Part shown: one piece after another, positions 16,221 through 24,120 of the stretch
Numbering within the stretch: the first letter of the stretch is position 1
Layout of the letters: every line of letters starts with the position of its first letter
Origin: Porphyromonadaceae bacterium UBA7572
GTDB taxonomy: Bacteria > Bacteroidota > Bacteroidia > Bacteroidales > Muribaculaceae
Assembly: GCA_002476625.1 (NCBI GenBank)
Contig: DLLC01000057.1
Location: 1-24,721 of the forward strand
DNA length: 24,721 nt
Direction of reading: 5' to 3'
Position numbers and translations under genes: made by a program
Notes under the pieces: model-generated
Told to the model about the DNA's origin: nothing
Seen by the model: only the letters and a program-made list of their open reading frames with translations
Databases searched by the model: none

Positions 16221-17189
16221 ATGACAAGGCGAAAAACAATAAGAGTTTTTGAGGGATTTGCAGGATATGGAGGAGCATCGTTTGGGTTAAAGCGATCAGG
16301 CATAAAGTACAAAGTAATTGGCATGTCTGAATTTGATAAATTTGCAAGTGCCTTGTTAGCACAAAATTTTCCAAAAATAAAAAATTGGGGTGATATAACC
16401 ACCATTGATCCTGAAAAACTACCTGACTTCGATTTGTTTACGGGAGGCTTTCCTTGTCAACCTTTTTCTACTGCCGGACTACAACTTGGTGAAAAAGACA
16501 AGTATGGAAGAGGCACTCTGTTTTATCACATTATACGCATTTGTGCAGTTAAGAAACCTCAATATCTACTGCTTGAAAATGTCAAAGGGCTAACCCAGAA
16601 AAAATTTTCGGAATATTTTGATATGATTAAGCAATCTTTAAAAGACTTGGGGTATGGAGACATTGCTTATGCTGTATTAAATTCCAAAGATTATGGGATT
16701 CCTCAAAATAGAGAAAGATTATGGATATTTGCTCGACTCGGTGGTTTGCCGAAAAATTTCAACATAGTTCCGCCAAAAAAAAAATTAAAATATCGTTTTG
16801 GGGATTTTCTTGATGAAAATCCTCCGAAGGAACTATATCTTTCAGAAGCCCAAATAGAACATCTTAAATTCAAACACAACATCAACTCTTTTAAGGTGAA
16901 TGAGCCATTGTGCTTTGATGTATACAATAAAAAGATTAAAACAGACGCTGTTTGCATAACAATAACGCAACCAGAACATAATAGTCTTAGAGTTATAGAA
17001 AAACCTTGTGGTGATAAGGAAATTGTTCGTAAGATGTCTGTTGATGAACAATTCCGATTTATGGGATTCAAAGATGGTGAACTTGATTATACAGGCCAAT
17101 CATACTCTCAAATGTCCAAACGAGCCGGTAATGGCTGGGATATTAATTTAGTTGGAATTTTGGTAAAACATATATTTTCACAATTATGA
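16221..17189 (+). CDS. DNA cytosine-5 methyltransferase
   Basis: The 322-residue enzyme transfers a methyl group from SAM to C5 of cytosine at a specific site, protecting host DNA. Motif I is VFEGFAGYGG at residues 9-18, motif IV GGFPCQPFS at 75-83 with catalytic Cys79, motif VI ENV at 119-121, motif VIII QNRERLW at 162-168 and motif X AGNGWDINLV at 302-311. The target-recognition region, about 180-265, is short. The frame stays open upstream to a GTG at 16131, but ATG 16221 gives the normal N-terminus and the upstream stretch is a structured leader. Its TGA overlaps the next ATG (ATGA), which couples it to the GTPase gene. It is strongly AT-rich (19 of 60 GC bases in line 16561) compared with tyrS. 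The recognition site is not predictable by eye. Confidence 0.95.
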   Translation: MTRRKTIRVFEGFAGYGGASFGLKRSGIKYKVIGMSEFDKFASALLAQNFPKIKNWGDITTIDPEKLPDFDLFTGGFPCQPFSTAGLQLGEKDKYGRGTLFYHIIRICAVKKPQYLLLENVKGLTQKKFSEYFDMIKQSLKDLGYGDIAYAVLNSKDYGIPQNRERLWIFARLGGLPKNFNIVPPKKKLKYRFGDFLDENPPKELYLSEAQIEHLKFKHNINSFKVNEPLCFDVYNKKIKTDAVCITITQPEHNSLRVIEKPCGDKEIVRKMSVDEQFRFMGFKDGELDYTGQSYSQMSKRAGNGWDINLVGILVKHIFSQL

Positions 17190-19249
17190 TACTTAACTTA
17201 CATTCTCTCGCATTTGGAACGGACACCCTTTCTGGTGGAGGAAATCCGGCATGGGGAACAGAAATGGGGCAAGGCCAAGGTTATCGTTTTGCTTTTGAGG
17301 ATTATTCAGACTTTATAACTGCTATGGTTTACAATTCTATTCCAAACCCAGGGGAAAGAATTTATTGTCCACTTGGAAAAGGAGGGAATCAAGCTTCAAA
17401 CTATGAATTCGTTGTAGGGAGTTTATTCAACAATGTTTATGTTAATGGAACAAAAGTCGAAGGGAAGTTTCTCTTGCTTATTGTGAAAAAATTGAAAGGT
17501 GCTAACCATATTGGTAGAAGGACTTTAAAATACAATCCTCATATGACATTAGATGAGGTTAATTACAATGAGGAGTGCTACAAGAATATGGCAAAAGCAT
17601 TGGGCGTGAGTCCAAACGGATCATGGTTCGTTAGCCAGATTAATGTCAAGCATCAAGATGAGCTTCATTTTACAGCACATGTTTTAAATGTAGATTTCCA
17701 GACGATATTTAAGGACTCCAATGATCGTTCTAAAAAGTTGCAACAAAAGCTATATGCATTCGCACAAGAAACAAATGATAGCAAATTGAAAAAACATTTA
17801 GATACTTTTACTTTAGACTTTCCTCTTCAGCAGATCTATTTTGGTGCACCGGGCACAGGCAAATCCCATGAAATAAATGAATTGTGTGCTGAGTATGAAA
17901 ATTATCGTACCACTTTCCACCCGGACACCGACTATGCTTCATTTGTCGGTTCGTATAAGCCTATCACCGAACAAGTGCCGAGGTACACATATATGGGTGA
18001 CAAGGCAATAGCCGTGAAAGATGAAAAGGGCAATCCAATCATTGATTCCAAAATTACATATCGATATGTTTTTCAATCTTTCTTGAAAGCATATATTGCC
18101 GCATGGAAAGAACAAGAGAATGAGGATCCAAAGCCTGTATTTCTCATTATTGAAGAAATAAACCGTGGTAACTGCGCTCAAATATTTGGCGATATTTTTC
18201 AACTGCTTGACCGCAATGCAGCCGGATTTTCTGATTATCCCATCGTTACAGATGATGACCTTTCCAAGGAGTTGGAAAATGTTCTTGGCGAATTGAACAT
18301 TTCAAAACGCAAGGAAATCAACAGTTTGTACAAAGGCGGAAAAGATGTTGTTGGCGGTGTGATTAATGGAAAAAACTTGCTGTTGCCAAACAATATGTAC
18401 ATTTGGGCGACCATGAACACGAGCGACCAATCTCTATTCCCGATAGACTCAGCATTCAAACGCCGTTGGGATTGGAAGTATGTGAAAATCAAGAACGCAA
18501 ACAAAGACTACCGTATTGTATTCTCAAATGGCAATGGATACGATTGGTGGCAATTCGTCAGCAAAATTAATAGCCGCATTGAGGGTGGAGAAATTCAACA
18601 AGAGGATAAAAAACTTGGCTATTTCTTTGCCAAAGCTAAGGAGCAAGATGGTAAAAACATCATTACCGCAGAAGCATTCCTCTCAAAGGTCATTTTCTAC
18701 CTTTACAATGATGTGTTCAAGGACTTCGGATTTGAAGATGATTTCTTCAAGGACAAAAATGGTGATACAATGACTTTCGCTTCTTACTTTGACGATTATG
18801 GGAATATGGATGAGTACCGAGTAGAACAGTTCATCGCAAATCTTGGGCTTGAGCCCTTTGTGATTGAGGATTCTGTAGAGGACTCTCAAACAAGTAATGC
18901 GAAAATACTAATCGGTAATGTAGCAACAAGCCTACGCAAAACTCTGTACCAAATAACAAAGCAAGCCATAGAGAACAACCCGGCATTGACCTTTGATGAG
19001 ATAAAGAATGCAGCCTCTGTGATTCAGCGTGCTCAAGATTTGTTCTTGCTGGCGGATAATATTGAAGCGTGGAAATCAGAACATGCGAATGACAAATCCT
19101 CAGACCAACGATATTTGTTTAAGGATCCATTACAAGCAGCCGGCACATCTTTTGTCGTATTATCCCAATGGGGTTATATAGGCAAATTAAAAGAGCCTTT
19201 TGCAGAATATGCGAAAAGGTTGGGCGTTGAAATCAAGTTTAGTGAATGA
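17186..19249 (+). CDS. McrB-like AAA+ GTPase restriction subunit
   Basis: The 687-residue protein carries the McrB-type motor: Walker A GAPGTGKS at 220-227, Walker B FLIIEEINRGN at 319-329, the guanine-recognition motif MNTSD at 410-414, and arginine-finger segment FKRRW at 424-428. McrB-family hexamers hydrolyse GTP to translocate DNA and activate a nuclease partner. Residues 1-210 form a separate N-terminal domain I cannot assign, with a Gly-rich GTDTLSGGGNPAWG start. By position it should recognise DNA. It overlaps the methyltransferase and the nuclease gene by ATGA at both ends. In classical McrBC the target is methylated cytosine, but here the companion methylase suggests that cleavage is blocked by methylation, as in LlaJI and BsuMI. 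The role is inferred from context. Confidence 0.9.
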   Translation: MILNLHSLAFGTDTLSGGGNPAWGTEMGQGQGYRFAFEDYSDFITAMVYNSIPNPGERIYCPLGKGGNQASNYEFVVGSLFNNVYVNGTKVEGKFLLLIVKKLKGANHIGRRTLKYNPHMTLDEVNYNEECYKNMAKALGVSPNGSWFVSQINVKHQDELHFTAHVLNVDFQTIFKDSNDRSKKLQQKLYAFAQETNDSKLKKHLDTFTLDFPLQQIYFGAPGTGKSHEINELCAEYENYRTTFHPDTDYASFVGSYKPITEQVPRYTYMGDKAIAVKDEKGNPIIDSKITYRYVFQSFLKAYIAAWKEQENEDPKPVFLIIEEINRGNCAQIFGDIFQLLDRNAAGFSDYPIVTDDDLSKELENVLGELNISKRKEINSLYKGGKDVVGGVINGKNLLLPNNMYIWATMNTSDQSLFPIDSAFKRRWDWKYVKIKNANKDYRIVFSNGNGYDWWQFVSKINSRIEGGEIQQEDKKLGYFFAKAKEQDGKNIITAEAFLSKVIFYLYNDVFKDFGFEDDFFKDKNGDTMTFASYFDDYGNMDEYRVEQFIANLGLEPFVIEDSVEDSQTSNAKILIGNVATSLRKTLYQITKQAIENNPALTFDEIKNAASVIQRAQDLFLLADNIEAWKSEHANDKSSDQRYLFKDPLQAAGTSFVVLSQWGYIGKLKEPFAEYAKRLGVEIKFSE

Positions 19250-21453
19250 AACTGCTGATAGAGGAATACCGATATCCTTTTGACCTCGTTAAAGAACTAT
19301 TCCCCAACATTGATGAACTTGACGTGGTTGATGGCGTGGCGAGCATTAATTATGTTGGCTACTTCTATCATTCAGCGCAACAGGAGTGCGTTTTCATTTT
19401 GTCAAAGGTTGTTCTTGACCAAAACGACAAAGTGTTTGGCAAATACGATCCAAAGGACATCATCGACATTAACGGCGAAAATCCACTCACCGTAAATGAG
19501 AATAAGTTTATCTATGGTTTGTCGGTATGGATTTACCGTGCCATTTCCGTATATCTGTCCGATTGTATCGCGCAGGGTAAAGACCACACAATCGTAAAGC
19601 ACCAGAAACTCATTAAAGTAGGCAATGGTAAAAAAAGGCTCAGCAACACCTATCTCGACATCCTGCTTGCCCTTATTGATTTTAACCGCCAAAACCAAGA
19701 TTGGTTTATGTTCATTCTAAAGAATATTCACAGTGGCTATAACAAAATTAATTGGAGCAAAACCATAACCCAATCACAAGCGTTTATACAGGACGACGAG
19801 CCTGTGTATATCAATCCTGTGACGAAAAAACGCCATATCAACTTTGACGAAGAACTTCTAATCATCTTTTATTCAATATTAAACTACCTCAAAGAATTTT
19901 ATGGTTTTCATGTTCGCATTAACGTGAACTACGACCTGATTACAGGACGGAGATTTAACCAGTATCTGAACAAAGGTTTTGGCCTGCAACGGCTGTGCAA
20001 AATCAAATACAAATACTTCAGCGACAAGGCTCTCCAGCTCTGGGAACTTTGCTACGCTTTCTTTGAGCAGTCCTCGCAAGTGCGAATGAATGCTCAAATC
20101 AATGAGTTCTTGCTTGTCAAAAACTTCAACATCGTGTTTGAGGCCATTATAGATGAGTTGATTGGTGACACAAAGCTGCCGGACAGGCTCAACAAAAAAC
20201 AGGCTGACGGAAAAGAAGTTGACCACATATATCTGTGGAATAGCCTTACAAATGTAGAGCCGAACAAGCAAGTATATTACATAGGCGACAGTAAATATTA
20301 CAAGCAAAAGAACGAGATTGGTCTTCCGTCTATTGCAAAACAATACACTTATGCAAGAAACGTAATCCAATGGAATTTGAACCTGTTTTTTGGGGAGAAT
20401 GCAGATGAAACGCCCCATGAAACAGATTTTTGTCTGCGTGATGAACTGACAGAAGGGTATAATGTAGTGCCAAATTTCTTTATAAGCGCCACCATACCGG
20501 ACAACTTGCAGTATGACGATAACATCGATGAGACCAAACGTTCGGCAAAGACACACGTTTCACGTCAATTCAAAAACCGGCTGTTTGACCGAGACACCTT
20601 ACTCATCACGCATTATGATGTCAACTTTCTTTATGTGGTGTCGCTCTATGCTCGCAACAACGCCTTTCAAAAGAGGAGCTGGAAGCAAAAGGTTCGTAAC
20701 ATCTTCCGTGACAAGATTCGCGAAGAACTTGGCAAACGTTACAATTTTTACGCAATGCGGGCAAAACCGGATATTGATGCCAAACAATACATTGAGACCC
20801 ACTTCCGCGACATACTCGGGAAAGTGTTTGCTCCATACGAAGACAAAGGAATCATTTCCCTTGCACTTGACAATCGAGAAGAATTTACAGAGGAAAACGC
20901 AGGCTTGCTTACAAAACTCAGCAACTCGTTCAAAGTCGTTGAGTGCAATCTGGGGCAAGACCCGCGGCCACTTTTGCCTCCAACCACAAACCCCACCAAA
21001 CTACAAAGTGGCAAACAGGGTATTTTGATGGTGATGATGGAGAGTTATACTACCAAAAGTGCAAAATTTACATCTTCGGGCAAACTTGCCATTGGCATTA
21101 AGTACACGGAGCGAGGAATGGAAATCATTAACAACCTTTCTCAGATAGGATATATTCTGTTTCACACATGGAACAAGTCAGACCAACGTTTGTTTGCCAT
21201 AAAAGATGATTGCCAAATCGTTGCCAAGCCCGCAGTTCCGGAGGATTATTACATGACGCCGAAGAACCCCACGCACCCCGATGGCACCCCTGACGAAGCA
21301 CAATTCTTATACATTCTGCTCACCGCAGACATGAACACCACGCTTGATGCAACAAACATAGACTGTAACAAAAAGAAATACATCTCGCAAAAAGAGCGCT
21401 ACGATGCCCAGTTTGCAAGAATAGAAGAACTAATGACAATGACCATAGAATAA
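19246..21453 (+). CDS. LlaJI/McrC-like restriction endonuclease subunit with large C-terminal extension
   Basis: The 735-residue protein is the presumed nuclease partner of the McrB-like GTPase. A PD-(D/E)xK site is visible: Glu299 in VFEAIIDELIG, Asp326 in KEVDHIYLW, and Asp348 and Lys350 in YIGDSKYYK. This arrangement is shared by McrC and the LlaJI nuclease family. Residues 1-280 form a helical N-terminal part. Residues about 430-735 form an additional region, with a segment of form GILMVMMESYTT, IGIKYTERGMEI and IGYILFHTW, that I cannot assign. McrC-like proteins are usually much shorter, roughly 350-500 residues. The start overlaps the upstream stop by ATGA. GC content is higher than in the methyltransferase (28 of 60 in line 20041), which hints at mosaic origin. 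Confidence 0.78.
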   Translation: MKLLIEEYRYPFDLVKELFPNIDELDVVDGVASINYVGYFYHSAQQECVFILSKVVLDQNDKVFGKYDPKDIIDINGENPLTVNENKFIYGLSVWIYRAISVYLSDCIAQGKDHTIVKHQKLIKVGNGKKRLSNTYLDILLALIDFNRQNQDWFMFILKNIHSGYNKINWSKTITQSQAFIQDDEPVYINPVTKKRHINFDEELLIIFYSILNYLKEFYGFHVRINVNYDLITGRRFNQYLNKGFGLQRLCKIKYKYFSDKALQLWELCYAFFEQSSQVRMNAQINEFLLVKNFNIVFEAIIDELIGDTKLPDRLNKKQADGKEVDHIYLWNSLTNVEPNKQVYYIGDSKYYKQKNEIGLPSIAKQYTYARNVIQWNLNLFFGENADETPHETDFCLRDELTEGYNVVPNFFISATIPDNLQYDDNIDETKRSAKTHVSRQFKNRLFDRDTLLITHYDVNFLYVVSLYARNNAFQKRSWKQKVRNIFRDKIREELGKRYNFYAMRAKPDIDAKQYIETHFRDILGKVFAPYEDKGIISLALDNREEFTEENAGLLTKLSNSFKVVECNLGQDPRPLLPPTTNPTKLQSGKQGILMVMMESYTTKSAKFTSSGKLAIGIKYTERGMEIINNLSQIGYILFHTWNKSDQRLFAIKDDCQIVAKPAVPEDYYMTPKNPTHPDGTPDEAQFLYILLTADMNTTLDATNIDCNKKKYISQKERYDAQFARIEELMTMTIE

Positions 21454-21518
21454 TATTGGGGGGCGCTAATCGTTATATGTCACAACTTAAACAAACAATT
21501 AATAAAACAACATAAATT

Positions 21519-22289
21519 ATGGGATTGGTCTATTATAAATACATAGATATTGGGGGTGCAAAATGTATGCTTGAAAAAAATAATCTTCAATTCACCAACG
21601 CCACTCAATTGAATGATCCTTTTGACTGCCATCCAAAATTACTTGATTATTCGAATGTCCCAACCTCAAAACTTCAAGGTTGGATTCCAAAAGAATGTTG
21701 GATTGAAAAAGAAGAAACAAAGGCATTCAGTATGCGCAACGAGACTTGGCTGTGCAGTTTGTCTAAAGTTTTTGATTCTCTACTAATGTGGACTCATTAT
21801 TGTTGTAACCACAAAGGCATTTGCATTGGACTTGACATTGATAAAGTGATGGAGTCTGCTCCACCCATGTTTGGGGCAATTTACCAGAAACCATTCGTTG
21901 TTGAAGTTCAATATCAAGACATTATAAAACGGGCAGATGCAAATAGCGTAAAAGAACCTCTTTTTACGTATCAATGGCGTGTAAAAGCAAAAGAATGGGA
22001 ATATGAACAGGAAGTTCGTTTGGTCATACCAAAACCATGTGGGTTATATGCCTCTTTGCCACCGCAACAAGCCAATCAGAATAAAGAAATTTGGGATGGA
22101 CGTGAAATTCATCATTATTTGCCTTTGAATGCAGAGTGTTTTTACTCTATATATTTTGGCATAAATATTGATGAAACAGAAAAATGGAAAATAATCACGT
22201 ATGCTCGTCAACATCTAAACCCAAAAATTAAATTATATCAAATGAAAGTGGATGAAGATGCTTTCAAATTAAGAGCAATGCCCATATGA
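21519..22289 (+). CDS. DUF2971 family protein
   Basis: The 256-residue protein shows the DUF2971 pattern: VYYKYIDI at residues 4-11, LQFTNATQLNDPFDC at 23-37, WLCSLSK at 77-83, SLLMWTHYCCNHKGICIGLD at 87-106, and WEYEQEVRLVIPK at 160-172. The His, Tyr and Glu residues in these blocks are the conserved ones, but no reaction is established to my knowledge. Members often lie in defence or mobile islands. Here the gene is 65 bases beyond the restriction genes, on the same strand, with no clear promoter of its own, so it may be the last gene of that operon or a separately acquired cassette. It is AT-rich like the methyltransferase. Confidence 0.82.
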   Translation: MGLVYYKYIDIGGAKCMLEKNNLQFTNATQLNDPFDCHPKLLDYSNVPTSKLQGWIPKECWIEKEETKAFSMRNETWLCSLSKVFDSLLMWTHYCCNHKGICIGLDIDKVMESAPPMFGAIYQKPFVVEVQYQDIIKRADANSVKEPLFTYQWRVKAKEWEYEQEVRLVIPKPCGLYASLPPQQANQNKEIWDGREIHHYLPLNAECFYSIYFGINIDETEKWKIITYARQHLNPKIKLYQMKVDEDAFKLRAMPI

Positions 22290-22446
22290 TTATAGTGCCA
22301 TCGCCCAACATCGTTATAGACGTTATGAAAAAGGAAGTAAATACTAAGGCCGTAATTTCTACTTTAGCAAAGAGGACCAGCTCTTTTACTGAAAATGTCA
22401 CACCCATTTTGCATTATGAGCGCAACTTATTTTTATGTAGGCTGTA
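22290..22446. other. Convergent gap between DUF2971 gene and obgE
   Basis: This AT-rich stretch holds CCCAAC plus ATCGTTATA (22304-22318), similar to a motif after the nuclease gene, and a small hairpin AAAGAG/CTCTTT (22369-22374, 22381-22386) followed by TTTTAC. The hairpin could weakly terminate the DUF2971 transcript. No confident gene is present. Confidence 0.35.
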
Positions 22447-23748
22447 TTATTCTTTATCTTGCTGAAGGCGGTCGGCCTCCTCTTGGGCGAGGCGCTGGCG
22501 GTCGGCTTTGGTGAGGGCGTCGTCGGGGTCGGAAACCACCTGGAACTTGTCGTTCTCGTCAGCGAAGTCCTCCTCCCAGTACTCGTCGTCCCACTGGCGC
22601 TCGGTGTCGTCCCAGCTCATCTTTCCGCCGGCATTCTCGTCGTCGGAGGCAGTGCGCATGGGCTTCTCGGCTTCAAAGATGAAGTCGTCTTCCTCCTTCA
22701 CGCGGTGACTGGCTGCAAGGTCGCGGCTGGTGAGCGTATCGGGAATGCGGTTGCGCTCGTCGTTGATAGTGCGCCACAGCACGTCCTTTAGTTCGGTAAG
22801 CCCCATCTGTGCCACCGATGAGATAAACACCGTGGGAATGCCGTCGGGCAAATGCTCGCAGAGCATCTGTTTCAGTTCATCGTCAATCATGTCGCATTTA
22901 GTCACGGCAAGCACACGGGGCTTGTCGGCGAGGTCGGGGTTAAATGTGGTCACCTCATTGCAGAGAATCTCGTACTCCTTCACAATGTCGTCGGCGTCGG
23001 CAGGAACCATAAACAGCAGCACAGCATTACGCTCGATGTGGCGAAGGAAGCGGAAACCAAGCCCCTTGCCCTCGCTCGCGCCCTCTATGATGCCGGGAAT
23101 GTCGGCCATCACAAACGACTGCTGACCACGGTAGCTCACAATGCCCAAATTCGGTTCAAGTGTGGTGAAGGGATAGTTGGCAATCTTAGGCTTGGCGGCA
23201 GATATCACCGACAGCAATGTGCTCTTGCCCGCATTAGGGAAGCCTACAAGCCCCACGTCGGCAAGCACCTTCAGCTCCATAATCACCGCTTTTTCCACCC
23301 CGTCCTCGCCACGCTGGGCATAGCGGGGAGTCTGGTTGGTGGCCGTCTTGAAATGAGTGTTGCCCAAACCGCCACGACCACCGCGAAGCAGCTTCACCAC
23401 CTGGCCGTCCTCAGTCACATCACAGAGAAACTCGCCGGTTTCGGCGTCATACACCGCTGTGCCGCATGGTACCTCAATGGTGCGGTCCTCGCCATCCTTG
23501 CCGTGGCACTGGTTCTCATAGCCAGGCTCGCCATCGGTGGCAAAGATATGACGCGTGTATTTCAGATGAATCAGTGTCCACAAATTGCTGTTACCCTTCA
23601 GAAAGATATGGCCGCCACGGCCACCATCGCCACCGTCAGGCCCTCCCTTAGGCATATATTTGGCACGGTGCAGATGAGCAGATCCATGTCCGCCACGGCC
23701 GCTCCGGCACATAATCTTCACATAGTCGATAAAATTCGATTCAGGCAT
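22447..23748 (-). CDS. obgE: Essential GTPase Obg
   Basis: Obg is a ribosome-associated GTPase involved in 50S maturation and stress control. The 433-residue protein has the glycine-rich Obg fold at residues 1-158 (SGRGGHGSAHLHR, GGPDGGDGGRGG, LRGGRGGLGNTHF). The G domain follows: G1 GFPNAGKS at about 169-176, the switch I region YPFTT, G3 DIPG, G4 as TKCD, and SSVAQMG. The C-terminus from about residue 350 is not the usual OCT domain but a highly acidic, Trp/Tyr/Asp-rich tail (WDDEYWEEDFADEND). In Bacteroidetes Obg such tails are common. It has its own promoter and lies alone between the island and a tRNA. Confidence 0.97.
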   Translation of the reverse strand: MPESNFIDYVKIMCRSGRGGHGSAHLHRAKYMPKGGPDGGDGGRGGHIFLKGNSNLWTLIHLKYTRHIFATDGEPGYENQCHGKDGEDRTIEVPCGTAVYDAETGEFLCDVTEDGQVVKLLRGGRGGLGNTHFKTATNQTPRYAQRGEDGVEKAVIMELKVLADVGLVGFPNAGKSTLLSVISAAKPKIANYPFTTLEPNLGIVSYRGQQSFVMADIPGIIEGASEGKGLGFRFLRHIERNAVLLFMVPADADDIVKEYEILCNEVTTFNPDLADKPRVLAVTKCDMIDDELKQMLCEHLPDGIPTVFISSVAQMGLTELKDVLWRTINDERNRIPDTLTSRDLAASHRVKEEDDFIFEAEKPMRTASDDENAGGKMSWDDTERQWDDEYWEEDFADENDKFQVVSDPDDALTKADRQRLAQEEADRLQQDKE

Positions 23749-23774
23749 ATAATCTATTGTGTAAGATGTTTGAA

Positions 23775-23802
23775 ATTAGAGATTAGAAGTTAGATTTTAG
23801 AA
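23775..23802 (+). repeat. Degenerate heptanucleotide tandem repeat in the obgE leader
   Basis: Four adjacent seven-base units share the TTAGA core: ATTAGAG, ATTAGAA, GTTAGAT, TTTAGAA. About 50 bases further, CATCTAATTTCTAAT (23850-23864) carries two units in the opposite orientation, so the leader RNA of obgE could fold into a long AT-rich stem. Confidence 0.6.
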
Positions 23803-23871
23803 GATAGTGAATTAAGGTAAGCCGACTGGAAGAATACGTAAAGTCTAAACATCTAATTTCTAATACTGCCA

Positions 23872-23904
23872 CAAAGTTACGAAAAAGAACGGACACACCA
23901 CAAA
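23872..23904 (-). promoter_or_regulatory. Promoter of obgE
   Basis: The minus strand reads TAACTTTG at 23872-23879, with TTTG at 23901-23904 upstream after a 21-base spacer. A second possible -7 element, TAAATTTG, lies at 23901-23908. The leader is about 115 bases and includes the heptanucleotide repeats. Confidence 0.5.
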
Positions 23905-23949
23905 TTTACCTAAGGAATAAATGTATTTGAAGAATAAGCGGGCAATATT

Positions 23950-23980
23950 ATTGTAAATTCAAAAATAATTCGTAACTTTG
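23950..23980 (+). promoter_or_regulatory. Promoter of tRNA-Leu
   Basis: TAACTTTG at 23973-23980 ends 13 bases before the tRNA. ATTG at 23950-23953, one mismatch from TTTG, lies 19 bases upstream. Confidence 0.6.
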
Positions 23981-23993
23981 CAGCGTAAGAAAT

Positions 23994-24074
23994 GCCCAAG
24001 TGGCGGAATGGTAGACGCGCACGTTTCAGGTGCGTGTGCCGCAAGGCGTGAAGGTTCGAGTCCTTTCTTGGGCA
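23994..24074 (+). tRNA. tRNA-Leu, anticodon CAG
   Basis: The 81-base gene has acceptor arms GCCCAAG (23994-24000) and CTTGGGC (24067-24073) with discriminator A. The D arm is GGCGGAATGGTAGACGC, the anticodon stem CACGT/GCGTG has loop TTCAGGT, and there is a long variable arm GTGCCGCAAGGCGTG and a T loop TTCGAGT. The class II variable arm and CAG anticodon identify it as leucine, reading CUG codons. CCA is not encoded and must be added after transcription. Confidence 0.97.
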
Positions 24075-24079
24075 CTTTT

Positions 24080-24120
24080 ATAGGCTGTTAATCAATCGAT
24101 TAACAGCCTATTGTTTTTTT
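24080..24120 (+). terminator. tRNA-Leu terminator
   Basis: A perfect 13-pair stem (24081-24093 with 24098-24110), extendable by one pair (24080 with 24111), has loop AATC. It is followed by TTGTTTTTTT and starts six bases after the tRNA. Confidence 0.92.

Noticed and set aside
17186..21453. Reading the GTPase-nuclease pair as a classical type IV McrBC
   Set aside because: An overlapping cytosine methylase in the same operon would mark the host's own DNA for attack unless the site specificities differ, so a LlaJI-like arrangement fits better.
15990..22446. Island considered as a transposon, integrative element or prophage
   Set aside because: No integrase, transposase or terminal inverted repeats are visible, and tRNA-Leu lies beyond obgE rather than at the island edge.
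22325..22465. 46-codon plus-strand frame starting ATGAAAAAGG after the DUF2971 gene
   Set aside because: It overlaps the obgE end, has no recognisable motif and contains a small hairpin. It could be a relic, but nothing supports expression.
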